Origin: Hallerella sp963629575
GTDB lineage: Bacteria > Fibrobacterota > Fibrobacteria > Fibrobacterales > Fibrobacteraceae
Direction: 5' to 3'
NCBI GenBank assembly: GCA_963629575.1
Contig: CAVGIM010000019.1
Coordinates: 1 to 46,494 of the forward strand
Length of the DNA: 46,494 nt
In this document: positions 7,911 through 15,850 of the stretch, one piece after another
Layout of the letters: each line of letters starts with the position of its first letter
Numbering within the stretch: the first letter of the stretch is position 1
Notes under the pieces: generated by a model
Databases searched by the model: none
What the model was told of the DNA's origin: nothing
What the model saw: only the letters and a program-made list of their open reading frames with translations
Made by a program: the position numbers and the translations under genes

Positions 7911-8333
7911 ATGATGCTGCGGTGGATTTCTCTCCTGTTTCTTTTGTCGCTTTTGCTTGCCTGCGGCACGGACGATTCGTTCGAAACATGCGAAAAGGGT
8001 TCCGTGGCAAGTCTCCGGGCGCTTTCTTCGGAGGTGGCCGAATCTTCCTTTTGCCGGACGATTTACGGCGAGGTTTCTTTCCAGTTCACGGGACGCTGTG
8101 CGCGAATGGGTTGCTTTTTCCTCTATGACGTGGATGCGGACGGAAACCGGGTTCTCGGAGACAGCATCTACCTGTCGGATGCGTCTGCGCTTCCCGGGAA
8201 ATGGCGGGATACGGCGAAAGTTCGCCTTGCGCGGGTGACGGGCGACTACTATCCGGGCAAAAGGTTCGATGACTGTCCGTCGCTTGCCGACCAGGAATGC
8301 CAGCGGGCTTTCTATGTGCGCGATGTCGAATAG
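7911..8333 (+). CDS. Small cysteine-rich lipoprotein
   Basis: Not a recognised family. The first residues MMLRWISLLFLLSLLLAC are a lipoprotein signal with lipobox LLAC, then Gly-Thr-Asp-Asp. The mature ~120 residues contain about six further cysteines, some probably paired, and a DVDADGNRVLGDSIYLSD stretch that resembles acidic calcium-type loops; metal binding is a guess. I chose ATG 7911 (ATG 7914 is next to it) because AGAGGTGA lies at a good distance before it. The in-frame sequence further upstream crosses the palindromic element and is not protein-like. The gene overlaps the acetyltransferase by 11 bases. Confidence 0.75.
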   Translation: MMLRWISLLFLLSLLLACGTDDSFETCEKGSVASLRALSSEVAESSFCRTIYGEVSFQFTGRCARMGCFFLYDVDADGNRVLGDSIYLSDASALPGKWRDTAKVRLARVTGDYYPGKRFDDCPSLADQECQRAFYVRDVE

Positions 8334-8916
8334 GGATTTCTCGACGCTTGAAAAATCCGTACTCGTGGGCGGTCGCGTCGCGCTCGCCTTTCTCGAAATG
8401 TCGGATGCGGAAGAGCTTCTGTACCTGGTGAACGCGTCGCGCGGCTCCCTGGAAAAGTGGCTTCCCTGGGTGGAGCGCTTTCGCACGCTGCAGGATGCGC
8501 GTTCCTCGATTGGCGCATACGAAGTGCAGCGCAAGATGGGAAACGGCGGAGCGTTTGGAATCCGTCTCGAAGAAGACGGGGCCTTGGCGGGGGAATTCAT
8601 CTTGCAGTGGATGGACTTGCGAAACCGCGTCGCGTCTCTCGGGTATTTTCTGGGGGACGAGTTCGAAGGGAAGGGCTTTGCGCGGGAAGCGGGAACTCTC
8701 GTACTGGAATTCTTGAGGACCGCGGGAATCCATCGGGTCGAAATTTCCGCGGCGACGGAAAACGCGAAAAGCAACGCGCTTGCCGAAAGGCTCGGCTTTC
8801 GGATGGAAGGCGTCGCTGTGGATGCGGAATTCTTGCACGGGAAGTTTTGGAATCACAACCGGTGGGCGCTCGTTTTTGACGAAAATTCCCGGTCCGGTTA
8901 CGATTGTAAACATTAA
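8323..8916 (+). CDS. GNAT acetyltransferase, RimJ/RimL-like
   Basis: This is an acetyl-CoA-dependent N-acetyltransferase of the RimJ/RimL (ribosomal-protein Ser/Ala) type. It has the family N-terminus of strand plus loop (VGGRVALAFLEMSDAEELLYLVNAS) with a WLPWVE segment, a GxFGIRL strand, and the acetyl-CoA motif with GYFLGDEFEGKGFAREA, where the pyrophosphate loop reads EGKGFA. It closes with RVEISAATENAKSNALAERLGF. These elements and the length of 197 residues are standard. The start at ATG 8323 overlaps the lipoprotein stop, so the genes are coupled, though a functional link is not evident. The acceptor may be a protein N-terminus or a small amine. Confidence 0.88.
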   Translation: MSNRDFSTLEKSVLVGGRVALAFLEMSDAEELLYLVNASRGSLEKWLPWVERFRTLQDARSSIGAYEVQRKMGNGGAFGIRLEEDGALAGEFILQWMDLRNRVASLGYFLGDEFEGKGFAREAGTLVLEFLRTAGIHRVEISAATENAKSNALAERLGFRMEGVAVDAEFLHGKFWNHNRWALVFDENSRSGYDCKH

Positions 8917-8964
8917 AATACAGAAAGCGTCCGGAAAAATTAGAGGATTGATTATTTTGTAGGC

Positions 8965-9816
8965 ATGGAAGATTGTGCAGAAGAAAAGAAGCCGTCCGCT
9001 CCGGATGTTTTGCAATATACGAACTACCGTGTGTTTCTGCGCGACTACTATATGTATCGGAAAGCGACGTCCTCGGCGTTCAGTCTGCGATTCTTTGCGG
9101 CAAAGGCGGGGCTTTTGAGCCATGCGCACCTGAAGCTCGTCATGGACGGAAAGCGCAACATCACGAAGAACACGGTCGTGAAGATTGTCCAGGGGCTGGG
9201 TTTTACCGACGAGCGTGCCCAGTACTTTGAAAACCTGGTATTCTTCAACCAGGCGAAGACGGATAGGGAAAAGGCCTTCTACTACGGAAAGCTCGTCCGT
9301 TCGACTCCGGGGTCGAGGCTTTACAGGATGGACCGCGCCCAGTTCCGCGTCTTTACGGAATGGTATCATTCGGTTATCCGGGAAATGGTGGAACTCGTCG
9401 GGTTCAATCCCGCTCCGGAATGGATTTCGAGACATCTGGGAAACAAGATTTCTCCGGAAGAAGCCGCGGAATCGCTCAAGCTCCTGACGTCGCTCGGACT
9501 TCTTGCGCGGACCGCTAACGGCTACCGGCAGGCGCAGAACCTGATTACGACGGATGACGAGGTGAACGATCTGCTGGTCAAGGAATACCATCGGCAGATG
9601 CTTTCGAAGGCGGGCGAGTCTCTCGAAGACGTTCCGGCGGAAAAACGCGACATTTCGGCGGTGACCTTTGCCATTCGGCGGAAAGATTTCCCCTCTTTGA
9701 AAAAACATCTGCAATTAATGCGAAAAGAACTATTAGATTTCTCCTGTGAAGCGGGAACGGGCGAGGATGTTGTCCAGATAAACATCCAGCTGTTTCCTTT
9801 AACGCGAGGAATGTGA
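8965..9816 (+). CDS. TIGR02147 family protein
   Basis: The sequence carries the hallmarks of TIGR02147, a family found mostly as many paralogues in Fibrobacter. It starts with the LQYTNYRVFLRDYYMYRK block, continues with a helical LRFFAAKAGLLSHAHLKLVMDGKRNIT segment that looks like a helix-turn-helix, and then has an EWYHSVIREMVEL block and a WISRHLGNKISPEEAAESLKLL block. The family has been regarded as probably regulatory; its biochemistry is unknown. Its TGA overlaps the ATG of the next lipoprotein gene (TGATG), and the region before its start has TATTTTG five bases from ATG instead of a Shine-Dalgarno. The pairing suggests that it controls, or responds to, the envelope protein it is co-translated with. 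Confidence 0.88.
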   Translation: MEDCAEEKKPSAPDVLQYTNYRVFLRDYYMYRKATSSAFSLRFFAAKAGLLSHAHLKLVMDGKRNITKNTVVKIVQGLGFTDERAQYFENLVFFNQAKTDREKAFYYGKLVRSTPGSRLYRMDRAQFRVFTEWYHSVIREMVELVGFNPAPEWISRHLGNKISPEEAAESLKLLTSLGLLARTANGYRQAQNLITTDDEVNDLLVKEYHRQMLSKAGESLEDVPAEKRDISAVTFAIRRKDFPSLKKHLQLMRKELLDFSCEAGTGEDVVQINIQLFPLTRGM

Positions 9817-11057
9817 TGCGGGTCTTGAAATCTTTCATTGTAGGCGTTTTGTGCGTCTGGACTCTTTTAGCTTGCGAAAGCTCGGACCGTGCGGGAATCG
9901 AAATCGGAAATCCGCAGGTCTATGCCCATGCGTTCAAGGCCCGCTTTGTCGTCGATTACGGAACCTCTGGCGGAAACGGGACGGATTCTTCCGGTTTGTC
10001 GAACGTACTCATCGACGGACTGGAGCTTTCGCTCTCCCGGTTGGCCGCCTATTCGAGCTACTACACCTACGTGAGCTTTAACCTGGCGGACGGTCTCACG
10101 CTCTGGCCCGAACGCCCGGAAGACTCCCCGATGAAAATCGCCTTTGCGGAAGATTCTTCGGGCGAGGAGAGTTCCTGGGACGCTGCCTTTGGCAAGATTG
10201 AAATCGACGATGCGGGCCTCTTGAAGGAAGTCGGCGCGACCTTTGCGCCCGAGAGTGGGGATGACCGGCTGACCGGTTCCTTGCTTTGGAACGGAGCCTA
10301 CGAGCCGTTCGTGTTCTCGCTTTCCGGTCTGGATTCCCTGGAAGTGCGCTATCTGAAGAGCCAGCTGGATTCGTCCGCGAACGGGACGATTTCCCTGACG
10401 GTGAGCTTCTGCGTTCCTGTATGGACGGGGGATCTTCCGCTTTCGAGTGCGGAAATGGACGGCGACACGGTCCGGTTCGATGCCTTGCACAATGCGGTTC
10501 TGTGGGATTCGCTCACGGCTCGATTTGGCTCCGCGTTCTCGGCGAAGCATCGCATTGTCCGCTACTTGGACGGGTCGCTGGAAGACTCCTACGATCCGGA
10601 GTTTCTCGAAAACTTCGACATCGTCGATTCCAACTGGGTGTCGAACGGGAGCTTCGAATCGGGGCGCGACTGGATTCTCGTGGAACAGCTTGGCGGAACC
10701 GCCGATACGAGCATCGCCGAAAACACGATGACGGTTCGCGTAACGAATGGCGGGACGCAGAATTACAGCGTGCAGCTGATTCACGAGGATATCCCGATTC
10801 TCGAAAACCGCAAATACAAGCTTGTCTTTACGGGAGTGGCTTCCTCGCCTTCGTCGTTTATGGTGCGTCTAGGGTCCTACAGCACGTATGTGACCGAAGC
10901 GCTCCAAAAGACGTTTGTCATGGACACGCTCTGGAAATCCTACGAATTCGAATACACGGCGCTGGTGACCGATCTCTTTGCGCGGCTGGAATTCAATCTG
11001 GGAAAGACGGTCAATCGCTTTGACTTGAAGGAAGTCAAAATCTACCGAATAGACTGA
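9816..11057 (+). CDS. Large lipoprotein with C-terminal carbohydrate-binding-like domain
   Basis: The protein begins MRVLKSFIVGVLCVWTLLAC, a lipoprotein signal (lipobox LLAC). Residues ~25-260 are beta-rich and unrecognised. The last ~140 residues (NGSFESGRDWILVEQ, NYSVQLIHEDIPILENRKYKLVFTG, LWKSYEFEYTALVTDLFARLEFNLG, FDLKEVKIYRID) follow the jelly-roll pattern of CBM4/9/16-like carbohydrate-binding modules. The role could be sugar or cell-wall binding on the surface of a fibre-degrading bacterium. ATG 9816 overlaps the TIGR02147 stop and has GCGAGGA in front; an in-frame GTG lies one codon earlier. It ends 48 bases before sppA. Confidence 0.78.
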   Translation: MRVLKSFIVGVLCVWTLLACESSDRAGIEIGNPQVYAHAFKARFVVDYGTSGGNGTDSSGLSNVLIDGLELSLSRLAAYSSYYTYVSFNLADGLTLWPERPEDSPMKIAFAEDSSGEESSWDAAFGKIEIDDAGLLKEVGATFAPESGDDRLTGSLLWNGAYEPFVFSLSGLDSLEVRYLKSQLDSSANGTISLTVSFCVPVWTGDLPLSSAEMDGDTVRFDALHNAVLWDSLTARFGSAFSAKHRIVRYLDGSLEDSYDPEFLENFDIVDSNWVSNGSFESGRDWILVEQLGGTADTSIAENTMTVRVTNGGTQNYSVQLIHEDIPILENRKYKLVFTGVASSPSSFMVRLGSYSTYVTEALQKTFVMDTLWKSYEFEYTALVTDLFARLEFNLGKTVNRFDLKEVKIYRID

Positions 11058-11105
11058 GCGTTCTCGAAAACAAGCTAAATTTTTCCAAAAACGAATAGGT
11101 CTTGC

Positions 11106-13445
11106 ATGGGAAAATTCAGCTTCTCTTTTTCGGTCTTGGCGGCTTTCACGACAATCTTTGCCTATTTGCCTGGCGAGCGGAGCTTTCCCTCGCTTCCGAA
11201 TTCGAATGGAATCCTTGGGAATCCGGCGGGGCTTTCGGCTTTCGATTCTCCGGGAGCCCTCTTGAATTTTGGCCGGACAAGGAGCGGTGTCTATGAGATT
11301 TCGACAGGCTTTCACGGAAACAATCTGGGCGCATCCTTTGAATACCGCTCGGATTACGGTTCGCTGGACGAATCGCGCTGGAACCTGGTCGGATCGTTTC
11401 CGTTGCTTTCTCGCCTTGCGTTTCTGGGAGCGTCGTGGAGCGCCTTTCGCAGTTCGGATTTTGCGGGGACCGACTGGGCGCTTACCCCGGGAATTCTCGT
11501 TCGACCGTTCCCCTTTCTTTCTCTCGGTTTTGACAGCCGGAACGCCTTGCAGTTCGGTCCGGAGAAGTCTCGGCGAGTCCAGGAATACGGCGCGACAATC
11601 CGGCCGCTTGACGGAATTTCCGTGAGCTATGCCGGCGAAAACGCCAAAACCCATCGTCTGCTTTTCGATGCGGATTTCGGGCTCCTGAACCTGGGCGTGC
11701 AGGTTCCCATTCATGGCGATGACGAATACCGCGTCTATGTGTCGCATGATTTCGGCCGTTCCTTCAAGGGAACCGTCATGGTGGATGACGACTGGAAACC
11801 GCGACATGTTTCGCTCGGCTACCATTTGGCAAGGCGCGCAAATCCCTATCTGCTTTCGCGTGTCGTGCGCGTGCCGCTTTCCATGCCGCTGACAGAGACG
11901 GAATCCGGACTTTCGCTTTTTGGTCTCGGGGCGAGTTCGCTCAGCGTGGAATCCCTGCGCGAGCATTTTGACCTGCTCCTTGCCGACGAAAGCGCGCAAC
12001 TGATCATATTTGACTTTTCGGGCTACAGGGCGGGAACGGCGATTTCGAAGGAAATCGAACGGGGAATCGCCAAGCTGAACTTGCGCGGTCGGAAAACGGT
12101 CGCCTATTTAGACGACTTGCGGCCGACGACTCTTCTCGCGTCGAGCGCGGCGACGAAAGTCGTCCTGGAACCGTCGGCCCGGGTGAACTTTCGCGGTGTC
12201 GGCGGGGAAGTCCTGTATTACAAGGGACTTCTTGACCTGCTGGGCGTGAAAGTGGAACTCTTGCGACATGGAAGCTACAAGTCGGCGGTGGAGCCTTACA
12301 CGGCGGACTCGATGAGCGCGGAGGCGCGTGAAAACTACGAACGCCTTTACGGGGAATGGTGGAACGTCCTGACCGAGGATGTCCGGATGCGGGTCTCGGA
12401 TCCGAGGCTTCTGGATTCCCTGCTTGCGCGTCCTAGCCTGCTTGCCTCCGACGCAAGGAAGGCTGGACTTGTCGATACGACGCTCTATCTCGATGAAGTC
12501 GCTCCCTATGCGCTCAAGACCGTCTATGGCGTGGAAACTCCGTTTGTCGCGGTTTCGAATTTTACCCCGAAGACGGGAATGCGCATCTTTGACGAAAACT
12601 GGCGCCTGCGTTCCAAGATAGCCTTGCTGAACATCGAAGGCACCATCGTGGAGGGTTCGGGCGGATACAATCCTCTGACGGATTCCCGCAGTACCGGTTC
12701 GAGAGAAGTTCTCGACGCGCTCGACAGGCTCCTGCGCTCCCCGGAATATTCCGCGCTGATTGTCCGCATCAACAGTCCGGGAGGTTCCGCGCTGGCGTCG
12801 GACGAAATCTGGCACCGTCTGCGGACGGTTTCCCGTTCGGGGATTCCCGTCGTCGCGAGCATTGGCGACATGGGCGCGAGCGGCGGCTACCTGATCGCTT
12901 GCGGCGCAAGCGAAATCATCGCGGAAAAGGCGAGCATCGTCGGAAGCATCGGGATTTTTGGCGGAAAGGTCAGCTTCCAGGGGCTTTTCGACAAGCTGAA
13001 GCTTCGCGCGGAAACGGTCAAGACGCATGAATTTGCCGATGCGGAAGGAATCGGGAAGGCTTTTTCGGAAAGCGAGAAAAATGCCCTGCAGGATTATCTG
13101 GATTCCTTTTACGGGAGGTTCCTGGATATCGTCAGCGGAGCGACGGGACTCTCTCTCGATTCCTTGGACCGGAGCCTTGCCGGTGGGCGCGTCTTTACCG
13201 GGAGCCAAGGGGTTCAAAACGGGCTGGTCCATCAAATCGGCGGGCTGGACCGGGCAATAGGCGAGGCGAAGCGCCTTTCGGGCCTTTCGGAAAGCCGTAC
13301 CGTGGTCCTCGAATCCATTCTCACGGACGATTCCTATCTTTCGCGCGGCATTTCGGACCAGGTTCGCCTGTTCTCCTGGATGAAATCCGTGGAAAAAACG
13401 CAAGTTTGGGCTCTTTTTGCAATGCCCCCCTTGCCGATTCGGTAA
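11106..13445 (+). CDS. sppA: Signal peptide peptidase SppA with extra barrel-like N-terminal domain
   Basis: Residues ~260-779 form a full-length, two-domain (67K-type) SppA serine/lysine protease, which degrades cleaved signal peptides. The catalytic Lys is Lys392 in GSYKSAVEPY and the nucleophile Ser592 in GDMGASGGYLIA. They are exactly 200 residues apart, as are Lys209 and Ser409 of E. coli SppA. The preceding ~255 residues are unusual: a signal-peptide-like start, LGNPAGLSAFDSPGALLNFG, then alternating beta strands (LGASFEYRSDYGSL, LSLGFDSRNALQFG, VYVSHDFG) that look like a small outer-membrane or periplasmic barrel. The normal enzyme has an N-terminal membrane anchor instead. The fusion is in one frame with no internal start needed. 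A tRNA-Gln follows. Confidence 0.9.
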   Translation: MGKFSFSFSVLAAFTTIFAYLPGERSFPSLPNSNGILGNPAGLSAFDSPGALLNFGRTRSGVYEISTGFHGNNLGASFEYRSDYGSLDESRWNLVGSFPLLSRLAFLGASWSAFRSSDFAGTDWALTPGILVRPFPFLSLGFDSRNALQFGPEKSRRVQEYGATIRPLDGISVSYAGENAKTHRLLFDADFGLLNLGVQVPIHGDDEYRVYVSHDFGRSFKGTVMVDDDWKPRHVSLGYHLARRANPYLLSRVVRVPLSMPLTETESGLSLFGLGASSLSVESLREHFDLLLADESAQLIIFDFSGYRAGTAISKEIERGIAKLNLRGRKTVAYLDDLRPTTLLASSAATKVVLEPSARVNFRGVGGEVLYYKGLLDLLGVKVELLRHGSYKSAVEPYTADSMSAEARENYERLYGEWWNVLTEDVRMRVSDPRLLDSLLARPSLLASDARKAGLVDTTLYLDEVAPYALKTVYGVETPFVAVSNFTPKTGMRIFDENWRLRSKIALLNIEGTIVEGSGGYNPLTDSRSTGSREVLDALDRLLRSPEYSALIVRINSPGGSALASDEIWHRLRTVSRSGIPVVASIGDMGASGGYLIACGASEIIAEKASIVGSIGIFGGKVSFQGLFDKLKLRAETVKTHEFADAEGIGKAFSESEKNALQDYLDSFYGRFLDIVSGATGLSLDSLDRSLAGGRVFTGSQGVQNGLVHQIGGLDRAIGEAKRLSGLSESRTVVLESILTDDSYLSRGISDQVRLFSWMKSVEKTQVWALFAMPPLPIR

Positions 13446-13460
13446 AATTTTTTACATTTG
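13431..13460 (+). promoter_or_regulatory. Candidate promoter of tRNA-Gln
   Basis: TTGCCG (13431-13436) and TACATTTG (13453-13460) are spaced by 16 bases. The second element fits the TAnnTTTG -7 type known from the Bacteroidetes group and lies 10 bases before the mature tRNA. The -35 lies within the last codons of sppA. Confidence 0.6.
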
Positions 13461-13470
13461 CCTCGACCAT

Positions 13471-13541
13471 TGAGCTATGGTGTAATGGTAGCACAACAGA
13501 TTCTGAATCTGTTTGTCTAGGTTCGAATCCTGGTAGCTCAA
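13471..13541 (+). tRNA. tRNA-Gln (anticodon CTG)
   Basis: The acceptor stem TGAGCTA pairs with TAGCTCA, with A as discriminator. U1-A72 is typical of glutamine tRNAs. The D-loop contains AATGGTA; the anticodon stem ACAGA/TCTGT encloses TTCTGAA, which reads CTG. The T-arm contains GGTTCGAATCC. The CCA end is not encoded. An imperfect hairpin (AAGAAAAGGC ... GCCTTTCTT, 13543-13578) follows but lacks a clear T-run. Confidence 0.96.
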
Positions 13542-13616
13542 TAAGAAAAGGCTGGTTCATGCGAATCGGCCTTTCTTGTTGGATAGGCTTTCTTTGGCGA
13601 AATATCGGACTTTAGC

Positions 13617-13624
13617 TACATTTG
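13617..13624 (+). promoter_or_regulatory. TACATTTG element 4 bases before an ATG (possible leaderless promoter)
   Basis: The same octamer that precedes tRNA-Gln occurs here, ending 4 bases before the methyltransferase ATG. If transcription starts at the same distance as is implied for the tRNA, it would start at the start codon. No Shine-Dalgarno is present. Confidence 0.45.
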
Positions 13625-13628
13625 ACGC

Positions 13629-14405
13629 ATGGCCAAGGCGGATTTCGACACATTCTTTTCGGAATATTTTGGAGAACGCTGGAATGCGCTTCTCCCGGCG
13701 CTCCAGGGAGAAACGGTTTACGGGACTGTCCGGTATGCGGGAAAGGAGCCCTATTTTCTGGACGAGGCTTCCTGTTTCGCGGCCAAGTCCCTGGGGGCGG
13801 AACCGGGCATGGACGTGCTGGACATGTGCGCGGCTCCGGGAGGAAAGACGCTTGTCCTTGCCGGATGCCTTGCGGGAAAAGGTTCGCTGCAGTCGAATGA
13901 CCGCTCCCCGGATCGCCGCTTGCGGCTTTTGCACAATGTCGAAAACACGCTTCCCGAAGAGTTTGCCCGAATCGTCAAGGTTTCGGGATATGACGGCGTG
14001 CGTTTCGGCATGTATCGCAAGGAATCGTTCGACCGGATTCTCCTGGACGCTCCCTGTTCCTCGGAACGCCACGTGATGGAAAGCGAAAGGCATCTCGCGG
14101 AATGGTCTCCGAAGCGCATATCCCATATCGCGGTGACGCAGGGGGCGCTCCTGGCGAGCGCGGTCGATGCCCTGAAGCCGGGCGGCCAGATGATCTACAG
14201 TACCTGTGCGCTGACCCGGATGGAAAATGACGATGTGGTCCGAAAGATTCTGAAAAAGCGGAAGGGAAAGGTTCGGGTCGTGGAACTTTCCCCGGAAATT
14301 TCGGGAACGGACGTGACGGAGTTTGGACTGCAGATGCTTCCCGACCGTTGCGGTGGCCGCGGTCCCATCTACTGCGCGAAACTGGAAAAGATTCAAAGTG
14401 CCTAA
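13629..14405 (+). CDS. RsmB/NOP2-family RNA m5C methyltransferase
   Basis: This is an S-adenosylmethionine-dependent RNA (cytosine-5) methyltransferase. The cofactor motif DMCAAPGGKT (residues 65-74), the DAPCSSERH motif with Cys143, and YSTCAL with Cys193 are the standard set: one Cys attacks C6 and the other releases the product. The order and spacing match the Fmu/Sun/NOP family. The protein is short (258 residues) and lacks the N-terminal NusB-like RNA-binding domain of RsmB and a C-terminal PUA domain, so it is closer to minimal RsmF/NSUN4-like proteins. Target could be 16S rRNA or tRNA. The start has no Shine-Dalgarno and sits 4 bases after a TACATTTG element. Confidence 0.85.
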   Translation: MAKADFDTFFSEYFGERWNALLPALQGETVYGTVRYAGKEPYFLDEASCFAAKSLGAEPGMDVLDMCAAPGGKTLVLAGCLAGKGSLQSNDRSPDRRLRLLHNVENTLPEEFARIVKVSGYDGVRFGMYRKESFDRILLDAPCSSERHVMESERHLAEWSPKRISHIAVTQGALLASAVDALKPGGQMIYSTCALTRMENDDVVRKILKKRKGKVRVVELSPEISGTDVTEFGLQMLPDRCGGRGPIYCAKLEKIQSA

Positions 14406-14455
14406 ATGGCGAAATCGGCTGTCCTACTTAGTCGGATTTAAATTATTTTACCGGT

Positions 14456-15850
14456 ATGAATGCTCGTTTTAGAATTTTTCCGATGACGCTCTTCGTTTTG
14501 AGCGGGTTCGTGTTTGCGCGTGAAGTTCCTGTGCGCTATGTCCTTTCGAACGATTCCGTGGAGCAGGATGCGAAGTTTGTGAAGCTTGCGCGGGATACCG
14601 TCTATCTCTTGCCGCTAGATTCCGCGGAAAAGGCCGACATTCAAAAGGCGGACGAGGCGCTTCTCGACAGGATTTCTCCCGATTCGACCGAAGAGGATTC
14701 CCCGGAGGCGGAACCGATTCCCGAATACGCGGATAGTTCCGAGACGCCGACCGATTCCGTTCCCGCAGCGGATACGGTGGCAAGGGTTGCCGAAGCGGAC
14801 GATTTCGAGGCGGCGATTCTCGCCCAGGAAAAGCGTGCCGAAGCGGATTCCCTCGCAAGGCTCCAGGCGGAAGCGGATTCCATCCGGGCGAAGGAACAGG
14901 CGGACTCCCTTGCCCGGGAGGCGGCGATTCCCATCGAGGCGAAGTACATCCGAATCTTTAAATTCGACCTGAAGCGGATGACGAATCTCGAAAACGGCGA
15001 ACCGGTCAACCTTTCCCTGTCGGACTTTGCCTTTGCGGACGAAGTCGAGGAAGAGGAACCGCTCTATCCCGAAGGCGGCGCGAATCTCCTGGTGACGTCT
15101 TTTCCGGACAGTTGCGAGCTCTTTATCAACGGCGAGCCTCTCGACATGGTGGCGCCCGATACCATCAAGAAAATCAAACCGGGAAAGTACACGATTTCGG
15201 TCAAGAAAAAGCTGAAGGACGTGGACTGGTGGGGAACGCAGACGGTGAAAATCGACGCGGATTCGCTGAACAGGGTCCGCATCGAAGTGGAACGCCCGCG
15301 GACAAAGCTGACCGTGGCGACGATTCCCGACGGCGTCGAAGTCTATCTGGACAAGCAGCCGAACGAAAGCGTCATGCCCGAATACATTACGGACGTTTCG
15401 TTTGAAACGGATCCTTCGGTGAAAAGGATTGTCTATCTGCGGAAGGTCGGATACCTCGATACCGCTGTAGCGGTCGAAGTCCGGGCCTTTATGCCGAACC
15501 CGATGTTCGTGGAGCTGGAAGCGGTCGATAATTCGAGCGTCGTGGAAATGCAGCGCGAATACGATCGCGAACGGTCTCGCCGCTATGTCGGACGCGGACT
15601 GTTGTGGAGTTCCATCGCCCCGATCATTGCCGGCGGCGTATTCTGGTATCTGGCGGAAAGGGACTGGAGCGATGCGGCGGACAAGAAGACCGCTTACAAC
15701 AAGAGCGCCTTTGAAAGCGCGGACACCCAGAGCCTTGTCAAGAAAAACAGGGACCTGAACGATTCCGGGGATACGAAGGGGCTGGTCGCGCTGGGCTTCG
15801 GCGTTCTCGGGGTCGGGCTTTTTGTCACCGGTTTCGTTCTAGCCTTCTAG
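14456..15850 (+). CDS. Exported PEGA-domain protein with C-terminal TM segment
   Basis: The protein starts with a signal peptide (MNARFRIFPMTLFVLSGFVFA). Residues ~45-165 are acidic and low complexity, rich in Ala, Asp, Glu and Ser (ADSLARLQAEADSIRAKEQA), and probably a coiled coil. Residues ~200-330 carry two PEGA-type units (LLVTSFPDSCELFINGEPL with IKPGKYTISV; LTVATIPDGVEVYLDKQP). Near the C-terminus are hydrophobic segments (LLWSSIAPIIAGGVFWYLA and VALGFGVLGVGLFVTGFVLAF). PEGA domains are surface-layer or envelope modules. The 3' end overlaps the convergent acyltransferase gene by 26 bases. Its role is unknown beyond an envelope location. Confidence 0.8.
   Translation: MNARFRIFPMTLFVLSGFVFAREVPVRYVLSNDSVEQDAKFVKLARDTVYLLPLDSAEKADIQKADEALLDRISPDSTEEDSPEAEPIPEYADSSETPTDSVPAADTVARVAEADDFEAAILAQEKRAEADSLARLQAEADSIRAKEQADSLAREAAIPIEAKYIRIFKFDLKRMTNLENGEPVNLSLSDFAFADEVEEEEPLYPEGGANLLVTSFPDSCELFINGEPLDMVAPDTIKKIKPGKYTISVKKKLKDVDWWGTQTVKIDADSLNRVRIEVERPRTKLTVATIPDGVEVYLDKQPNESVMPEYITDVSFETDPSVKRIVYLRKVGYLDTAVAVEVRAFMPNPMFVELEAVDNSSVVEMQREYDRERSRRYVGRGLLWSSIAPIIAGGVFWYLAERDWSDAADKKTAYNKSAFESADTQSLVKKNRDLNDSGDTKGLVALGFGVLGVGLFVTGFVLAF

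Noticed and set aside
8086..9714. A 542-codon open frame on the minus strand.
   Set aside because: It lies opposite the GNAT and TIGR02147 genes, is very rich in Arg, His and Pro, and matches no fold. It is a shadow of the GC-rich plus-strand codons.
13543..13578. Hairpin after tRNA-Gln as a terminator.
   Set aside because: The stem has an unpaired A and no T-run follows on the plus strand.
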